A DNA stretch of 50,766 nucleotides from Desulfoluna sp. (GCF_030145185.1 NZ_JAQYWB010000045.1:1-50766), one strand, 5' to 3'; positions 26,032 to 35,537 are shown, counted from the first letter of the stretch. Made by a program: numbers and translations. Notes: a model not told the origin generated them from the letters alone.

Positions 26032-26763
26032 ATGGTGACCATGATGAAACTTTCAGACGAAGAACGTACCCGCTACCTGAATCCCACGCCATACATTGAC
26101 TCCGATTCAGAACCCGTCGTCAGCTACGTCAACCACATCACCTGCGGGCTCTCATCCGACAAAGAGAAGGCCATGGCCATTTTTAACGCCGTACGCGATG
26201 ACATCCTCTATGATCCGTATTATTACGACCTGGGTCCAAATGGCATGCGAGCCAGCTCCGTCCTGAAAAAAGGCCGGGGGTATTGCGTGGCCAAAGCCCT
26301 CGTGTTTACAGCTGTCGCCCGAGCCGCCGGGATTCCGGCACGTCTCGGATTCGCCGACGTTAAAAACCATCTCAGCACCCGACGCCTGCGGGAGCTTATG
26401 GGAACCGACCTCTTTGTCTACCACGGCTACTCAGAAATCTTCCTGAACGCTCACTGGATTAAGGTCACCCCCACATTCAACGCCACCCTCTGCGAAAAAT
26501 TCGGGGTCCACCCCCTGGAATTCGACGGAGAAAACGACTGCCTCTTTCACCCCTTTGACACCCAGGGCCGAAAGCATATGGAGTACGTCCTGGATCGTGG
26601 CCCCTACGATGATGTCCCCATGGAGGAGATCATCAACGCATCCCTGGCCGCTTATCCCACACTTTTCAAAAACCTGGACAGCCTGGGCGGGGACGGAAAA
26701 ATCGGTGATTTTTCCAGAGAAGCCGAACTGGAAACCTTGTCCCATACAGAAAACCAAAAATAA
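26032..26763 (+). CDS. Transglutaminase-like (papain-fold) domain protein
   Basis: 243 residues, cytoplasmic (no signal). The catalytic triad of the transglutaminase-like superfamily is visible: Cys in GRGYCVAKALVFTAVARAAG, His in VYHGYSEIFLNAHWIKV, and the acidic or amide position in TPTFNATLCEKFGV. The preceding IFNAVRDDILYDP segment is the usual lead-in helix. Bacterial members are often proteases or peptide cyclases, so the substrate is unknown. Possible starts are 26032, 26041 and 26044; none has a strong ribosome binding site. It ends just before a bidirectional terminator. Confidence 0.85.
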   Translation: MVTMMKLSDEERTRYLNPTPYIDSDSEPVVSYVNHITCGLSSDKEKAMAIFNAVRDDILYDPYYYDLGPNGMRASSVLKKGRGYCVAKALVFTAVARAAGIPARLGFADVKNHLSTRRLRELMGTDLFVYHGYSEIFLNAHWIKVTPTFNATLCEKFGVHPLEFDGENDCLFHPFDTQGRKHMEYVLDRGPYDDVPMEEIINASLAAYPTLFKNLDSLGGDGKIGDFSREAELETLSHTENQK

Positions 26764-26795
26764 AGCCCCTTGATAAACAAAGGGTGACCGACACA

Positions 26796-26833
26796 AAAAC
26801 GCCCTGCCGGAGGGTTCCGACAGGGCATTTTTT
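26796..26833. terminator. Bidirectional Rho-independent terminator
   Basis: Stem GCCCTG-x-CGGA / TCCG-x-CAGGGC, flanked by AAAAAC on the left and ATTTTTT on the right. It lies between the convergent transglutaminase-like and 57-residue genes. Confidence 0.9.
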
Positions 26834-26851
26834 ATCACCTGTGACACGTGG

Positions 26852-27025
26852 CTAAGCAGTCTCGGATGGCGGCATCTCTTTTTTAACCGCCGTCTCAATG
26901 GTGCTGTAAATCTGTTTGAACGATTCATCAAAACTGGTGGGAGAGACGCGTCCCATTTCAATAAATTTCACAACAATCTCCTTCGCTGCACGAAGGACCT
27001 GCTCATCCGTCGATGCCATTTTCAT
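26852..27025 (-). CDS. Small helical protein (57 aa) overlapping the MORN gene
   Basis: A 57-residue helical protein. The pattern VLRAAKEIVVKFIEMGRVSP with a following FDESFKQIYSTIETAVKKE recalls the N-terminal helices of Ros/MucR regulators, but the zinc finger of that family is absent. This resemblance is weak and from memory. The ATG at 27025 is chosen for its GGGGG site eight bases upstream. The first 23 bases overlap the end of the MORN-protein gene in another frame, so the two are probably co-transcribed and translationally coupled. Confidence 0.65.
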   Translation of the reverse strand: MKMASTDEQVLRAAKEIVVKFIEMGRVSPTSFDESFKQIYSTIETAVKKEMPPSETA

Positions 27026-28457
27026 CGGCATTTCCCCCTGGTGTGATTGTATTGGTATCGTGAGAGGCTCCGAGCACTGCCCCTGAGCCCTGCCCGACAG
27101 ACACCGCCGGGAGCCCGTCCTCATATATCACGGACGCTGTGGTCCCGTCCGGGTTACGTGAAATCATCATCCCATCAGGACGACCGGCCACCCAACGCCC
27201 CTGGAGCTCGGTTCCGTCTGCCAGACGCTGCGTCCCCTCTCCATGGAAAAGCCCGTTTTCAAAGCCCCCTGAATAACGACCGCCATCGGGCTGAGTCAGG
27301 GTACCGACCCCTTGGGGCTTCAGATCACCCACGGCTCCAGAATAGCGTGCTCCGTCGGGATATAAAACATCGACCACGCCCCGAAGCAAGCCTTCGTGAA
27401 ACGACCCCTTAAACTGCACACCATCCGAATCGGTGAGCACGCCTTTCCCTTCAAAAAGGTTCTCATGAAATCGACCTTCGTAGCGGGTCCCGTCCGGGGC
27501 GATATAAATGCCCTTGCCCTCCATGACCCGGCCATCCTTCATGTAGCCAAAGAACTGAGCACCGTCTGCAAAGACCCAGTCGCCTTTTCCAGCAATCTTA
27601 TCTTCGATGAAGGGGCCGGTAAAAGAAGCACCGTCCGGGTAGGTCACGGTCCCCTTTCCATGAAATCGATTGTTCTCAAACACCCCATCATAAAGCGTGC
27701 CGTCGGGCTCTATGAGCACCCCTTTGCCCTGCATCTTTTCATCAACGATGCTTCCTTTGTACAGCGTGCCCCCAGGAAAGGCGATCTCCCCATCCCCGGC
27801 AAGGCGACCTGCCACAAACAGCCCTTTCAGGGTGCTGCCATCTGGCGCCGTCAAAATACCGTACCCGTCCATCGTATCGTCTTTAAAGGAACCGATATAA
27901 ACATGTCCGTCGGTATACGTGAGAGTCCCCTCACCCTCCATGTGCCCCTTGCTGAATCGGCCGGAATAGACAGCCCCCTCTTTAAAAAGAAGCACCGCCT
28001 GCCCTTCGGGCACGCCTGCCTTAAAATGTCCAGTCAGGCGCTTGCCGTCCTTGAAGAAAAGAGTCCCATGGCCACTGGGACGGCCCTTTGAAAAGGACCC
28101 GGTGAACCGTCGTCCGTCTCCGTAGACCACGGTCCCCTGCCCGGTCTGCACCCCGGCGTCAAAGCCCCCCATGTACCGGGTGCCGTCAGGATAAATCATC
28201 TCCCCCACGCCCTCGGGAGTGCCCTGCTTCAGCTGCCCCACATACCGAGTGCCGTCGGCAAACACACGGACACCGCTCCCCGAGACAGCACCGCCATTGA
28301 AGGCGCCCTCGTAGCTGCCCCCATCCGCATAGCGATAAACACCATGCCCTCCTTCACAATCCCCACTTTCACAGGTTCCAGAAAGATCGGCGTATGCAAC
28401 AGAAGAACCGGCCACAAAACAAAAGGCCAGAACGTTCACCATGATTCTTTTTATCAT
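27003..28457 (-). CDS. Secreted MORN-repeat protein
   Basis: 484 residues beginning with a signal peptide (MIKRIMVNVLAFCFVAGSSV, cleavage after AYA). The rest is about 18 consecutive MORN repeats of 23 residues with the form G-x-G-[hydrophobic]-x-[FY]-x-D-G-x-x-[FYL]-x-G-x-[FW]. Two cysteines just after the signal (GTCESGDCEGG) could pair. MORN repeats form an elongated beta sheet; roles range from membrane binding to scaffolding, and none is assigned here. The start at 28457 has AAAGGTG upstream; 33 in-frame upstream codons look non-coding. The last 26 residues are non-repeat and low complexity. The gene overlaps the 57-residue gene at its end. Confidence 0.88.
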   Translation of the reverse strand: MIKRIMVNVLAFCFVAGSSVAYADLSGTCESGDCEGGHGVYRYADGGSYEGAFNGGAVSGSGVRVFADGTRYVGQLKQGTPEGVGEMIYPDGTRYMGGFDAGVQTGQGTVVYGDGRRFTGSFSKGRPSGHGTLFFKDGKRLTGHFKAGVPEGQAVLLFKEGAVYSGRFSKGHMEGEGTLTYTDGHVYIGSFKDDTMDGYGILTAPDGSTLKGLFVAGRLAGDGEIAFPGGTLYKGSIVDEKMQGKGVLIEPDGTLYDGVFENNRFHGKGTVTYPDGASFTGPFIEDKIAGKGDWVFADGAQFFGYMKDGRVMEGKGIYIAPDGTRYEGRFHENLFEGKGVLTDSDGVQFKGSFHEGLLRGVVDVLYPDGARYSGAVGDLKPQGVGTLTQPDGGRYSGGFENGLFHGEGTQRLADGTELQGRWVAGRPDGMMISRNPDGTTASVIYEDGLPAVSVGQGSGAVLGASHDTNTITPGGNADENGIDG

Positions 28458-28908
28458 TATATATTTCACCTTTTTCAGGTTTGGCCTGACGTACGTCCCC
28501 GCCTTGACCATCAAACGTCTGGGCGACGGCCACCCCCCGGCGCATGGGCCAGGCACAAAGACAAATTTATTTTAATATCCCATCGGTCGAGGGTTTGTCA
28601 AACCAACCACAGGCACAGACGCACTATTTTTACAAAATGACCCCAGAATGCGTCACCCCGAAGAGAATTCTTCTATTGCCTTTATTTTGAATTGCTGGTA
28701 ACCTTTATCATTTTAACTTTTACATTAGAAATGTACCCGGCTGAAAATGCCTTAGATTCATAACATTCTTTGGTGGTTTGAAAATGAACCGTCAGCGAAG
28801 CGGGCCGTACCGACGCCGAGTCATACCGCGCCAGACCCCTTCACACGTACACATCCAAACCCCATCCCAAACCGCCGAAGTGACCGATACGTAAAAAGGG
28901 AGTCCGTT
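28458..28908. other. Intergenic region between divergent genes
   Basis: About 450 bases. The stretch 28670-28760 is AT-rich and probably contains promoters for one or both divergent genes. No hairpin, repeat copy or small gene was recognised. Confidence 0.4.
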
Positions 28909-29718
28909 TTGACCGAGTTGATTATCACCCACCCGGGTTCTTCACATTTTGATGAATTCTTCGCCATTTGCCTCCTCCTGGCAACACACCCCAACACCGA
29001 TTTTACCATTGAAAGAAGGGAACCCACCCCTGAAGAAGTGGACGACCCCTCCATCTGGGTCCTGGATATCGGCGGGGAACATAATCCAAAAAAACGCAAC
29101 TTCGACCATCACCAGGACATTGAGCTCTCCGCGAGCTTCGTACTGGTGGCCCAGGCCCTTGGCTATGAAGAATCCCTTTCCGCCCTGCCCTGGTGGAACT
29201 TTAAAGACCGCATTGACCGCTTTGGCCCCGCGAAGGTGGGCGCGGAGATTGGCACCACATCACTTCGCACCACTTACAGCCCCATGGAGGGCTGGATGCT
29301 TGATATGTTCGCCACAGCCCCCAACGCCCTGCCCACCATCATGCGTCAATTCGGACAGAAGGCCATAGAAAGCGGCCGCAAACTCACCGAACAGCTCGAT
29401 CGCTGGGAAAAAGCCCGACGTGTCGAACTCAACGGTTACACCATCCTCATCTCCGAAAGCGATGAAGCCGAAGGTGCCCAGGAGTTCAATTTCAGGCAGG
29501 AAAAACCCGCCGCAGCCTGCGTGACCTGGGACAGCAGAGGTCAGGGCTGGAAACTGATGCGCTTCGACAACGCCCCTGAAATCAACTTCGCCAAACTCGA
29601 AGGACGCCCGGACATCCGGTTCACCCACAAAACAGGCTTTGTCGCCAAAACCCGCCGACGCATTCCCGTGGAAGAGGTCCTGGAGCTGGTCCGGATCGCC
29701 CTGCCGGAAGCACCATAG
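28909..29718 (+). CDS. MYG1-like metal-dependent hydrolase (DHH superfamily, UPF0160)
   Basis: 269 residues. The N-terminus IITHPGSSHFDEFFAICLLL carries the first His and Asp of the metal site. VLDIGGEHNPKKRNFDHHQD carries the Asp and DHH-type His pair, the order expected for MYG1/UPF0160 proteins. Eukaryotic MYG1 has been described as a 3'-5' RNA exonuclease; the bacterial role is unclear. Translation starts at a TTG (28909) with AGGGAG six bases upstream; no ATG is available near the family start. The stop codon TAG (29716-29718) is the first part of a TA-flanked short repeat element, so an insertion may have set the present C-terminus. Confidence 0.82.
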   Translation: MTELIITHPGSSHFDEFFAICLLLATHPNTDFTIERREPTPEEVDDPSIWVLDIGGEHNPKKRNFDHHQDIELSASFVLVAQALGYEESLSALPWWNFKDRIDRFGPAKVGAEIGTTSLRTTYSPMEGWMLDMFATAPNALPTIMRQFGQKAIESGRKLTEQLDRWEKARRVELNGYTILISESDEAEGAQEFNFRQEKPAAACVTWDSRGQGWKLMRFDNAPEINFAKLEGRPDIRFTHKTGFVAKTRRRIPVEEVLELVRIALPEAP

Positions 29719-29866
29719 CCCGGCTCGCCGGAAGGGCGAGAAAATCAAACAGAATACCGTGGATTACATTTTGCATTTTTGAAACGGCTGAAAATATCAC
29801 TGCAAAAAGCTGTAATTACGAATTATTCCTTAGCCCTGATTGTTTTCTCATGAAATATCCGGGATA
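29716..29866. repeat. TA-flanked short repeat element, copy 1 (151 bp)
   Basis: Starts TAGCCCGG and ends ATGAAATATCCGGGATA. The internal parts GGATTACATTTTGCATTTTTGA and TTGTTTTCTCATGAAATATC recur in the copies at 44034 and 49721-49861. It is the same length as the 44034 copy. No open frame inside, so it is non-autonomous. Its left TA is part of the TAG stop codon of the MYG1-like gene. Confidence 0.8.
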
Positions 29867-30281
29867 GGCCAGAGAGCGGCGAGACCCACCCCACTGCCAC
29901 GATACGTTTCGCGGCAGTGGGGGTGAAAGAGCCGTGGAATGAAGCCCTCACAATATGGAAAAACCGGCAGCCCTGCCTTGAAGCCCTCCGTTCCCAGCCT
30001 GGCTGGCTTTCCCCCTTCCCCAAAAAAGACGTCCCCTCGATAACCCTCACCCCAATCACTTGTCTTTAATCATGACTATATTTTCATGTAAATATTTGAC
30101 ATCCGATATAAAACGCTGTAGACATACAGGCAATTAAAAGTCAGAAGACTTAAAGGAAAACGAGTAGAAAAAATACATTTTATCTAAACCGGCCATGAAG
30201 GCGTAACCTCTATTGAAACAAGGAGGGAGAAGCATCATGGTTTTTTTGTCCAGCTTCTCTCCAGATTTTCAGGAGCATCCT
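29867..30281. other. Upstream region of the nik operon
   Basis: About 415 bases between the repeat element and nikA. It holds an AT-rich segment (30060-30180) with a consensus -35 (see the promoter entry). A GTATGA/TCATAC-type NikR palindrome was looked for and not found. Confidence 0.4.
30096..30124 (+). promoter_or_regulatory. Possible nik operon promoter
   Basis: TTGACA at 30096-30101 is a perfect -35 box. A 17-base spacer leads to TAGACA, a poor -10 (three of six), so this may be an activated promoter or a chance match. It lies about 160 bases before the nikA start. Confidence 0.35.
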
Positions 30282-31877
30282 ATGAAGCTGTATCGACACC
30301 CATTATCTGTTTTATGCCTCTGCCTTGCCATCAGCCTCTTCACCCTGAGTCCTCAGGCTTTTGCTGAATCAGGGACCCTTGTCTACTCCTGGTCCTCCAA
30401 TGTCGGACCGTTAAACCCCCACGCCTATTCTCCCAACCAGATGTTTGCCCAGGCCATGGTCTACGAGCCCCTGGTGCGTTATGGCATGGGCGGAAAAATC
30501 CTCCCCTGCCTGGCGGAATCCTGGGAAACAACACCCGACAGGCGAGAGTATACCTTCCACCTGCGAAAAGGCGTCCAGTTCTCTGACGGCACGCCCTTTG
30601 ACGCAGAGGCGGTTAAAAAAAATCACGACACCCTGATTGCAAACGCAAAATCACATAACTGGCTCGAACTCGCCCGTCAGATTCAAGAGACGGTGGTCCT
30701 GGATGAGCACACGGTCAAAGTGGTTCTTAAAGAGTCCTACTACCCTTTTTTACAGGACCTTGCGCTGATTCGCCCGTTCCGATACCTGAGCCCGTCTGCT
30801 TTCCCCGAGAGCGGAAACACCAAAGAAGGGATCAAGGCAGCCATCGGAACCGGCCCCTGGGTCCTGACCCAGACCCGGCTCGGGCAAGATGATACCTTCG
30901 AAAGAAATGACCGTTACTGGGGGCCCCGTCCCGATCTGGCCAAAATTATCGTCAAGGTGCTTCCCGACCCCAACACGCGGGCCATGGCCTTTGAAACCGG
31001 TGAGATTGATCTGATCTACGGGGACGGACAAATAAGCCTGGACACCTTTAATCGATTCCGCAACAACCCCGCCTACACCACCCGCATGTCCCAGCCCCTG
31101 GCGTCGCGCTGTATCGTCCTGAACTCCGGACGTGGCCCCACAAGGGAGCTGGCGGTCCGAAAAGCCATTCAACATGCGGTAAACAAAGAGGCGCTGATAC
31201 GAGGGGTCTTTTTAAACACAGAGATCAAGGCCGATACCCTTTACGCCTCGAACACACCATACTGCGACCTGAATTTGCCGCCCTATGAATACAGCCTGTC
31301 TAAGGCTAAAAAATTGCTGGACCTTGCCGGCTGGAAAACGACGGACAAAGCGTCGGTGAGAACCCGAGACGGAAAAGAGCTGACGATGGATCTCTGCTTT
31401 ATCGGAAACAATGCGGTGATGAAATCAATCTCCGAAGTCTTCCAGGCCGATTTGCAAAAAATCGGGATCCGGGTGGTGTTAAAAGGAGAAGAGACCGACT
31501 CATATTATAAACGTCAGCATCAGGGTGAGTTTGATCTGATTTTTAATGATTCATGGGGACCTCCCTATGACCCCCACTCTTTTATGAGCTCCTGGCGTGC
31601 CCCCTCCCATGCGGACTACCAGGCCCAGTCCGGACTGCCCATGAAAAAGCAGATCGATGAGGCCATCGGCGAGGTGCTGGTAAGCCGGGATGAATTCAAA
31701 CGCCAGGCCCTTTACAGAGAGATTCTCGGCACCCTGCACGCCCAGGCTGTTTACCTGCCCATCAGCTATACAACGGGCCTGATGGTTCACCGGGCCGATG
31801 TTTCAGAGATGGCCTACGGGGCGACCAAGTATGAAATCCCCTTCGAAACCATCGTTCAAAAGCAGCGTTCATATTAA
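30282..31877 (+). CDS. nikA: Nickel ABC transporter substrate-binding protein
   Basis: A periplasmic binding protein of about 531 residues, closely matching NikA over its whole length. The signal peptide is MKLYRHPLSVLCLCLAISLF with cleavage after AFA. Nearly invariant blocks follow: NVGPLNPHAYSPNQMFAQAM, AVKVVLKESYYPFLQDLALI-type sequence, IGTGPWVLTQT, DPNTRAMAFETGEIDLIYG, PSHADYQAQSGLPMK and AVYLPISYTTG. The Arg in RPFRY, which contacts the metal chelate in E. coli NikA, is kept. The region around the E. coli nickel-ligand His reads IFNDSWG, with Asn where His is expected. CAGGAG precedes the 30282 ATG; a further in-frame ATG at 30237 has an even stronger site (AAGGAGGG) and would add 15 residues before the signal. 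Confidence 0.92.
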   Translation: MKLYRHPLSVLCLCLAISLFTLSPQAFAESGTLVYSWSSNVGPLNPHAYSPNQMFAQAMVYEPLVRYGMGGKILPCLAESWETTPDRREYTFHLRKGVQFSDGTPFDAEAVKKNHDTLIANAKSHNWLELARQIQETVVLDEHTVKVVLKESYYPFLQDLALIRPFRYLSPSAFPESGNTKEGIKAAIGTGPWVLTQTRLGQDDTFERNDRYWGPRPDLAKIIVKVLPDPNTRAMAFETGEIDLIYGDGQISLDTFNRFRNNPAYTTRMSQPLASRCIVLNSGRGPTRELAVRKAIQHAVNKEALIRGVFLNTEIKADTLYASNTPYCDLNLPPYEYSLSKAKKLLDLAGWKTTDKASVRTRDGKELTMDLCFIGNNAVMKSISEVFQADLQKIGIRVVLKGEETDSYYKRQHQGEFDLIFNDSWGPPYDPHSFMSSWRAPSHADYQAQSGLPMKKQIDEAIGEVLVSRDEFKRQALYREILGTLHAQAVYLPISYTTGLMVHRADVSEMAYGATKYEIPFETIVQKQRSY

Positions 31878-31886
31878 GGAGTGGCA

Positions 31887-32831
31887 ATGATCAAGTTTAT
31901 AGCCCGACGGCTTCTGCTTTTAATCCCGCTGCTGTTCGTGATCTCCGTGCTCATTTTCGTCATCCTTCGGCTCGGTGAAAATGATCCGGCCATGTCCTAC
32001 CTGCGGCTCTCCCAGATTCCGGCAACCGATGAAGCCCTGGCCCTGGCCCGGGAAGAACTCGGCTTGAACCGGCCTCTGGTGGTTCAGTATTCGGACTGGG
32101 CCTGGAAGGTTCTTCATCTTGATTTCGGGCGCTCCTATGTGACCGGAGCGCCGGTATCCGACCGACTGCTCTTTTACCTGCCCAACACCCTCTACTTAGG
32201 CACGGTCTCCCTGGGCATCGTCCTGGTTCTCAGCTTTCCCCTCGGCATTCTGTCCGCCCTGAAAAAGGACCGCTGGCCCGATCACCTGACTCGGGCGATC
32301 GCCTTTGCCGGTGTCTCCACCCCAAGTTTCTGGCTGGGGTTTCTTCTGGTCTATGTGTTTGCCGTGAAGCTGAAGTGGCTCCCGCCCATGGGCATGGGCG
32401 GCCCCCGGCATGTCATTATGCCGGCGTTCACCCTGGCCTTTATGTCCCTTTGCATCAACATGCGGTTGATCCGCTCCAGTATGCTGGAGCAAATGAACAC
32501 CCGATCGGTCCTCTACGCCCGAAGCCGGGGGGTCAAAGAAAAATGGATCACCGGATATCATGTGCTTAAAAATTCCATGATCCCGGTGGTCACCGCCATG
32601 GGGATGCATATCGGAGAGATGCTGGGTGGTGCGGTGGTGGTTGAAATTATTTTTGCCTGGCCCGGCGTGGGGAGGTATGCCGTTTCGGCCATCTACAACC
32701 GGGACTTCCCGGTGATGCAGTGTTTCATCCTGATGATGACCCTCTTATTCGTTCTTTGCAATCTGGCGGTGGACATCCTCTATGCCTGGCTTGATCCACG
32801 TATTCGTTATGGAACAGGAGCTGAACAATGA
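31887..32831 (+). CDS. nikB: Nickel ABC transporter permease NikB
   Basis: A 314-residue inner-membrane permease with six predicted membrane segments, the first being LLLLIPLLFVISVLIFVIL. The EAA-type cytoplasmic loop that docks the ATPase is in the second half (YARSRGVKEKWITGYHVLKN). VVVEIIFAWPGVGRYAV is a typical dipeptide/nickel-family segment. It starts at ATG 31887 with AAGGAG five bases upstream (GTG 31881 is possible), ten bases after nikA. Its stop overlaps the nikC start (ATGA). Confidence 0.92.
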   Translation: MIKFIARRLLLLIPLLFVISVLIFVILRLGENDPAMSYLRLSQIPATDEALALAREELGLNRPLVVQYSDWAWKVLHLDFGRSYVTGAPVSDRLLFYLPNTLYLGTVSLGIVLVLSFPLGILSALKKDRWPDHLTRAIAFAGVSTPSFWLGFLLVYVFAVKLKWLPPMGMGGPRHVIMPAFTLAFMSLCINMRLIRSSMLEQMNTRSVLYARSRGVKEKWITGYHVLKNSMIPVVTAMGMHIGEMLGGAVVVEIIFAWPGVGRYAVSAIYNRDFPVMQCFILMMTLLFVLCNLAVDILYAWLDPRIRYGTGAEQ

Positions 32832-33664
32832 CATTCATTCAAAATATGGCAAAAAAAAAGCTGCTCTGGTTTGCCATCCCAACGATCATGATGCTCCTCG
32901 GCATGGCTCTTTTCGCCCCATGGGTCGCCCCCCACAACCCCAACGAGGTCAACCTGGAGCTCCGGCTGATGCCCTCTTCCTCCTCGCACCTGCTGGGCAC
33001 CGATCACCTGGGCCGGGATACGCTGTCTCGATTGATCTGGGGAGCCCGCACCTCCCTGGGCTCTGTCTTTGTCATTGTCACCCTGGTGCTTGTGTTCAGC
33101 CTCTTCGTCGGCAGCATCGCCGGCTACCGGGGAGGTGCGCTGGACTCCTTCCTGATGCGGGTCTGTGAAATATTTTTAACCTTCCCCACCTTTATCCTGG
33201 CCATGTTTCTCATCGGCGTCCTGGGGATGGGCATGATCAACGTGATTCTGGCTATTTTCCTGACCCACTGGGCCTGGTACGCCAGAATCATCCGCGGGCT
33301 GGTCCTCAGCCTGAAAAACAGGGACTATATCCTGGCGTCAAAGGTCTGCGGGACCCCGGCATGGAAAATCATTTTCCGGCACCTGACGCCCCCTGTATTG
33401 GCCCAGATTATCGTTCTGGCGACCCTGGATATCGGCCACATGATGCTGCATGTTTCCGGGCTCTCTTTTCTGGGCCTGGGCATTCAGGCCCCCACCCCGG
33501 AGTGGGGCGTCATGATCAGCGATGCCCGCCAGTATATCTGGACCCAGCCGGAGTTGATTCTCTACCCGGGGCTCATGATTTTTATCGGGGTCCTGGCATT
33601 TAATATTCCGGGGGATATGATTCGGGACAGCCTGGATCCAACCCTTGTGGAAGGAGACCTCTGA
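32828..33664 (+). CDS. nikC: Nickel ABC transporter permease NikC
   Basis: The second permease, 278 residues, of the DppC/OppC/NikC type. The N-terminal membrane segment is LWFAIPTIMMLLGMALFAPW, followed by the periplasmic stretch with HLLGTDHLGRDTLSRLIWGA, the hallmark of the family. The EAA-like loop is ASKVCGTPAWKIIFRHL. The gene begins by ATGA overlap with nikB and ends one base before the nikD start, so the products should be made in step. Confidence 0.93.
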   Translation: MTFIQNMAKKKLLWFAIPTIMMLLGMALFAPWVAPHNPNEVNLELRLMPSSSSHLLGTDHLGRDTLSRLIWGARTSLGSVFVIVTLVLVFSLFVGSIAGYRGGALDSFLMRVCEIFLTFPTFILAMFLIGVLGMGMINVILAIFLTHWAWYARIIRGLVLSLKNRDYILASKVCGTPAWKIIFRHLTPPVLAQIIVLATLDIGHMMLHVSGLSFLGLGIQAPTPEWGVMISDARQYIWTQPELILYPGLMIFIGVLAFNIPGDMIRDSLDPTLVEGDL

Positions 33665-33665
33665 G

Positions 33666-34562
33666 ATGCCATCCAATGAAATCCTCTCTGTTCACGACCT
33701 CTCCCTGGCGCTCTGCCGGAATCAATCCGTCATCCCCCTGGTGAGCAACCTCAGTTTTTCCCTTCGACCCAACCGGGTGATGGGTCTGATTGGGGAAAGC
33801 GGGTGCGGAAAATCACTCACCTGCCTTGCCATCATGGGGTTGCTGCCAGAAAATATTCAACCCTCCGGCGGAGAGATCCGGGTCAACGGCAGGCAACTGA
33901 CGGACATGACCCCTTCGGAGAAAACAGACTTCCGGGGCAAAACAGCCGCGATCATCCTGCAGAATCCCATGAGTTGTTTTGATTCCGTGTTTAAGATTCG
34001 CCACCATTTTTATGAAACCCTCACGTCCCACGGAGAGAAGAACCCGGCGAGACGGCTTGACGTCTCCCGCCATGCGCTCCTGGACGTGGGATTTGAACAC
34101 CCCGATGAGATTCTGGATCTCTATCCGTTTCAGATGAGCGGGGGCATGCTTCAGAGAATCATGATCGCCATGGCCGTCATGATGAACGTCTCCCTTCTCA
34201 TCGCAGACGAACCCACCACAGACCTGGATGTGGTGTCCCAGGCCAGAATCCTGGACCTGCTGGCACAGATGCGGGACAGACACGGCATGGCCATCTTACT
34301 GGTCACCCATGATCTAAGTGTGGTGGCAAGGCTGGCTGATGACCTGACGGTGATGAAAGAGGGCCGCGTGGTGGAATCCGGCCCCCTGGCCACACTCTTC
34401 CATGCCGGCCAACACCCGTATACCCGAGCCCTCATCACCGCCCATTTAAGCATGTACGATGACCGCCTGCAGCAGCTGCTGGGCCCAGCCGCCCCCAAAA
34501 ACGCCGCCCAAGCCATCCGGCAAGGAGAAACGCATGAATGTGTTGGAACTGAAGAAAATTGA
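33666..34562 (+). CDS. nikD: Nickel ABC transporter ATP-binding protein NikD
   Basis: A 298-residue ABC ATPase. Walker A is GESGCGKS, the Q-loop IILQNPMS, the signature [11 protein letters not shown], Walker [13 protein letters not shown] and the switch His VTHDLS. The C-terminal extension with HPYTRALI is the oligopeptide/nickel-type regulatory segment. The start at 33666 has AAGGAG upstream, overlapping the end of nikC. The last 29 bases overlap nikE in another frame. Confidence 0.93.
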   Translation: MPSNEILSVHDLSLALCRNQSVIPLVSNLSFSLRPNRVMGLIGESGCGKSLTCLAIMGLLPENIQPSGGEIRVNGRQLTDMTPSEKTDFRGKTAAIILQNPMSCFDSVFKIRHHFYETLTSHGEKNPARRLDVSRHALLDVGFEHPDEILDLYPFQMSGGMLQRIMIAMAVMMNVSLLIADEPTTDLDVVSQARILDLLAQMRDRHGMAILLVTHDLSVVARLADDLTVMKEGRVVESGPLATLFHAGQHPYTRALITAHLSMYDDRLQQLLGPAAPKNAAQAIRQGETHECVGTEEN

Positions 34563-35364
34563 CAAATCCTATCGACGTGGGGGCTTCTGGGGAACCCAAG
34601 AAAAAAGGGAGGTGTTGAAAGGTGTGGACCTTGCCCTGCAGATGGGCACCTGCGTCGGGCTTCTCGGTCGGAGCGGGTCGGGCAAGAGCACACTGGGAAG
34701 AATCGCACTGAACTTAGAGCCCCCCAATGCCGGGGAAGTCTTGTATCATGGCCAGGCGGTTCGCTCTTTAAGCCCGAAACACTATAAAGATTTTCGCCGC
34801 AATGTGCAGGTGGTCTTCCAGAATCCCCTGGGCTCGGTGAACCCGAGGTTTACAGCCCAACAGATTGTGGCCGAGCCCCTTGAAAATTTTGAATCCCTGT
34901 CCGCTGCCCAGACCAAAACCCGGGTAAACGACCTCCTGGAGCGTGTGGGGTTGTCCGCCTCCGACCTGTGCAAATATCCCCACCAGTTCAGCGGAGGAGA
35001 GCTGCAACGGGTGTGCATTGCCCGGGCCATTGCCCTGAACCCCAAGCTGATCATCCTGGATGAGGCGGTCAGCAGCCTGGACATGCTGGTCCAATTAAAA
35101 ATTTTAGATCTGCTGGCTCAGCTGAAAAACGAGCTGGGCACCACCTATCTCTTCATCTCCCACGATATCCGGGTGCTGCTGAAAATAGCGGACCGGCTGC
35201 TGGTGATGCATGAAGGACAGCTGGTGGAACAGGCAGACAGCATGGACCATTTAAACGCGTTCACCCATGCAGCCTTTTTGGAGTTGATCCATTCCGTCCT
35301 CCCGCCCCTACCCATGGCGATACCGGATCCCCAGGATATAACCAGACGCGTCGATGCCAATTAA
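34534..35364 (+). CDS. nikE: Nickel ABC transporter ATP-binding protein NikE
   Basis: The second ATPase, 276 residues. Walker A is GRSGSGKST, the Q-loop [13 protein letters not shown], the signature [14 protein letters not shown], Walker [13 protein letters not shown] and the switch His FISHDIRV. The start at 34534 is chosen because AAGGAG lies six bases upstream and because the [14 protein letters not shown]-terminus is typical; the open frame extends upstream inside nikD. It is the last gene of the operon; a palindromic repeat at 35435 follows and may aid termination. Confidence 0.93.
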   Translation: MNVLELKKIDKSYRRGGFWGTQEKREVLKGVDLALQMGTCVGLLGRSGSGKSTLGRIALNLEPPNAGEVLYHGQAVRSLSPKHYKDFRRNVQVVFQNPLGSVNPRFTAQQIVAEPLENFESLSAAQTKTRVNDLLERVGLSASDLCKYPHQFSGGELQRVCIARAIALNPKLIILDEAVSSLDMLVQLKILDLLAQLKNELGTTYLFISHDIRVLLKIADRLLVMHEGQLVEQADSMDHLNAFTHAAFLELIHSVLPPLPMAIPDPQDITRRVDAN

Positions 35365-35434
35365 TGGAGACGCGCCGGAATCTGCTCACGACGCCAGAAA
35401 CGCCTTCTATGGTTAAAGTTCGGGGCAAAAACGT

Positions 35435-35537
35435 GCCTCCGGCGGCAAGGTGTGCCACCTTGAAAGCGTGTTGCCCTATCGCTTCCATCCCTTGACACGC
35501 CGGAGGCTTTTGCACAGACGGGTTCCCCGGATCAGAT
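35435..35537. repeat. GCCTCCGGCGGC-type palindromic repeat, copy A
   Basis: Begins GCCTCCGGCGGCAAGGTG with the complementary GCCACCTTGAAAGC directly after, and closes with ACGCCGGAGGC at 35507. The flank TTCCCCGGATCA (to about 35537) is shared with the copy at 40165. It lies downstream of nikE. Confidence 0.8.

Noticed and set aside
30060-30281. NikR operator upstream of nikA
   Set aside because: No GTATGA-N16-TCATAC or close variant; only short TCATGA/CATG pieces.
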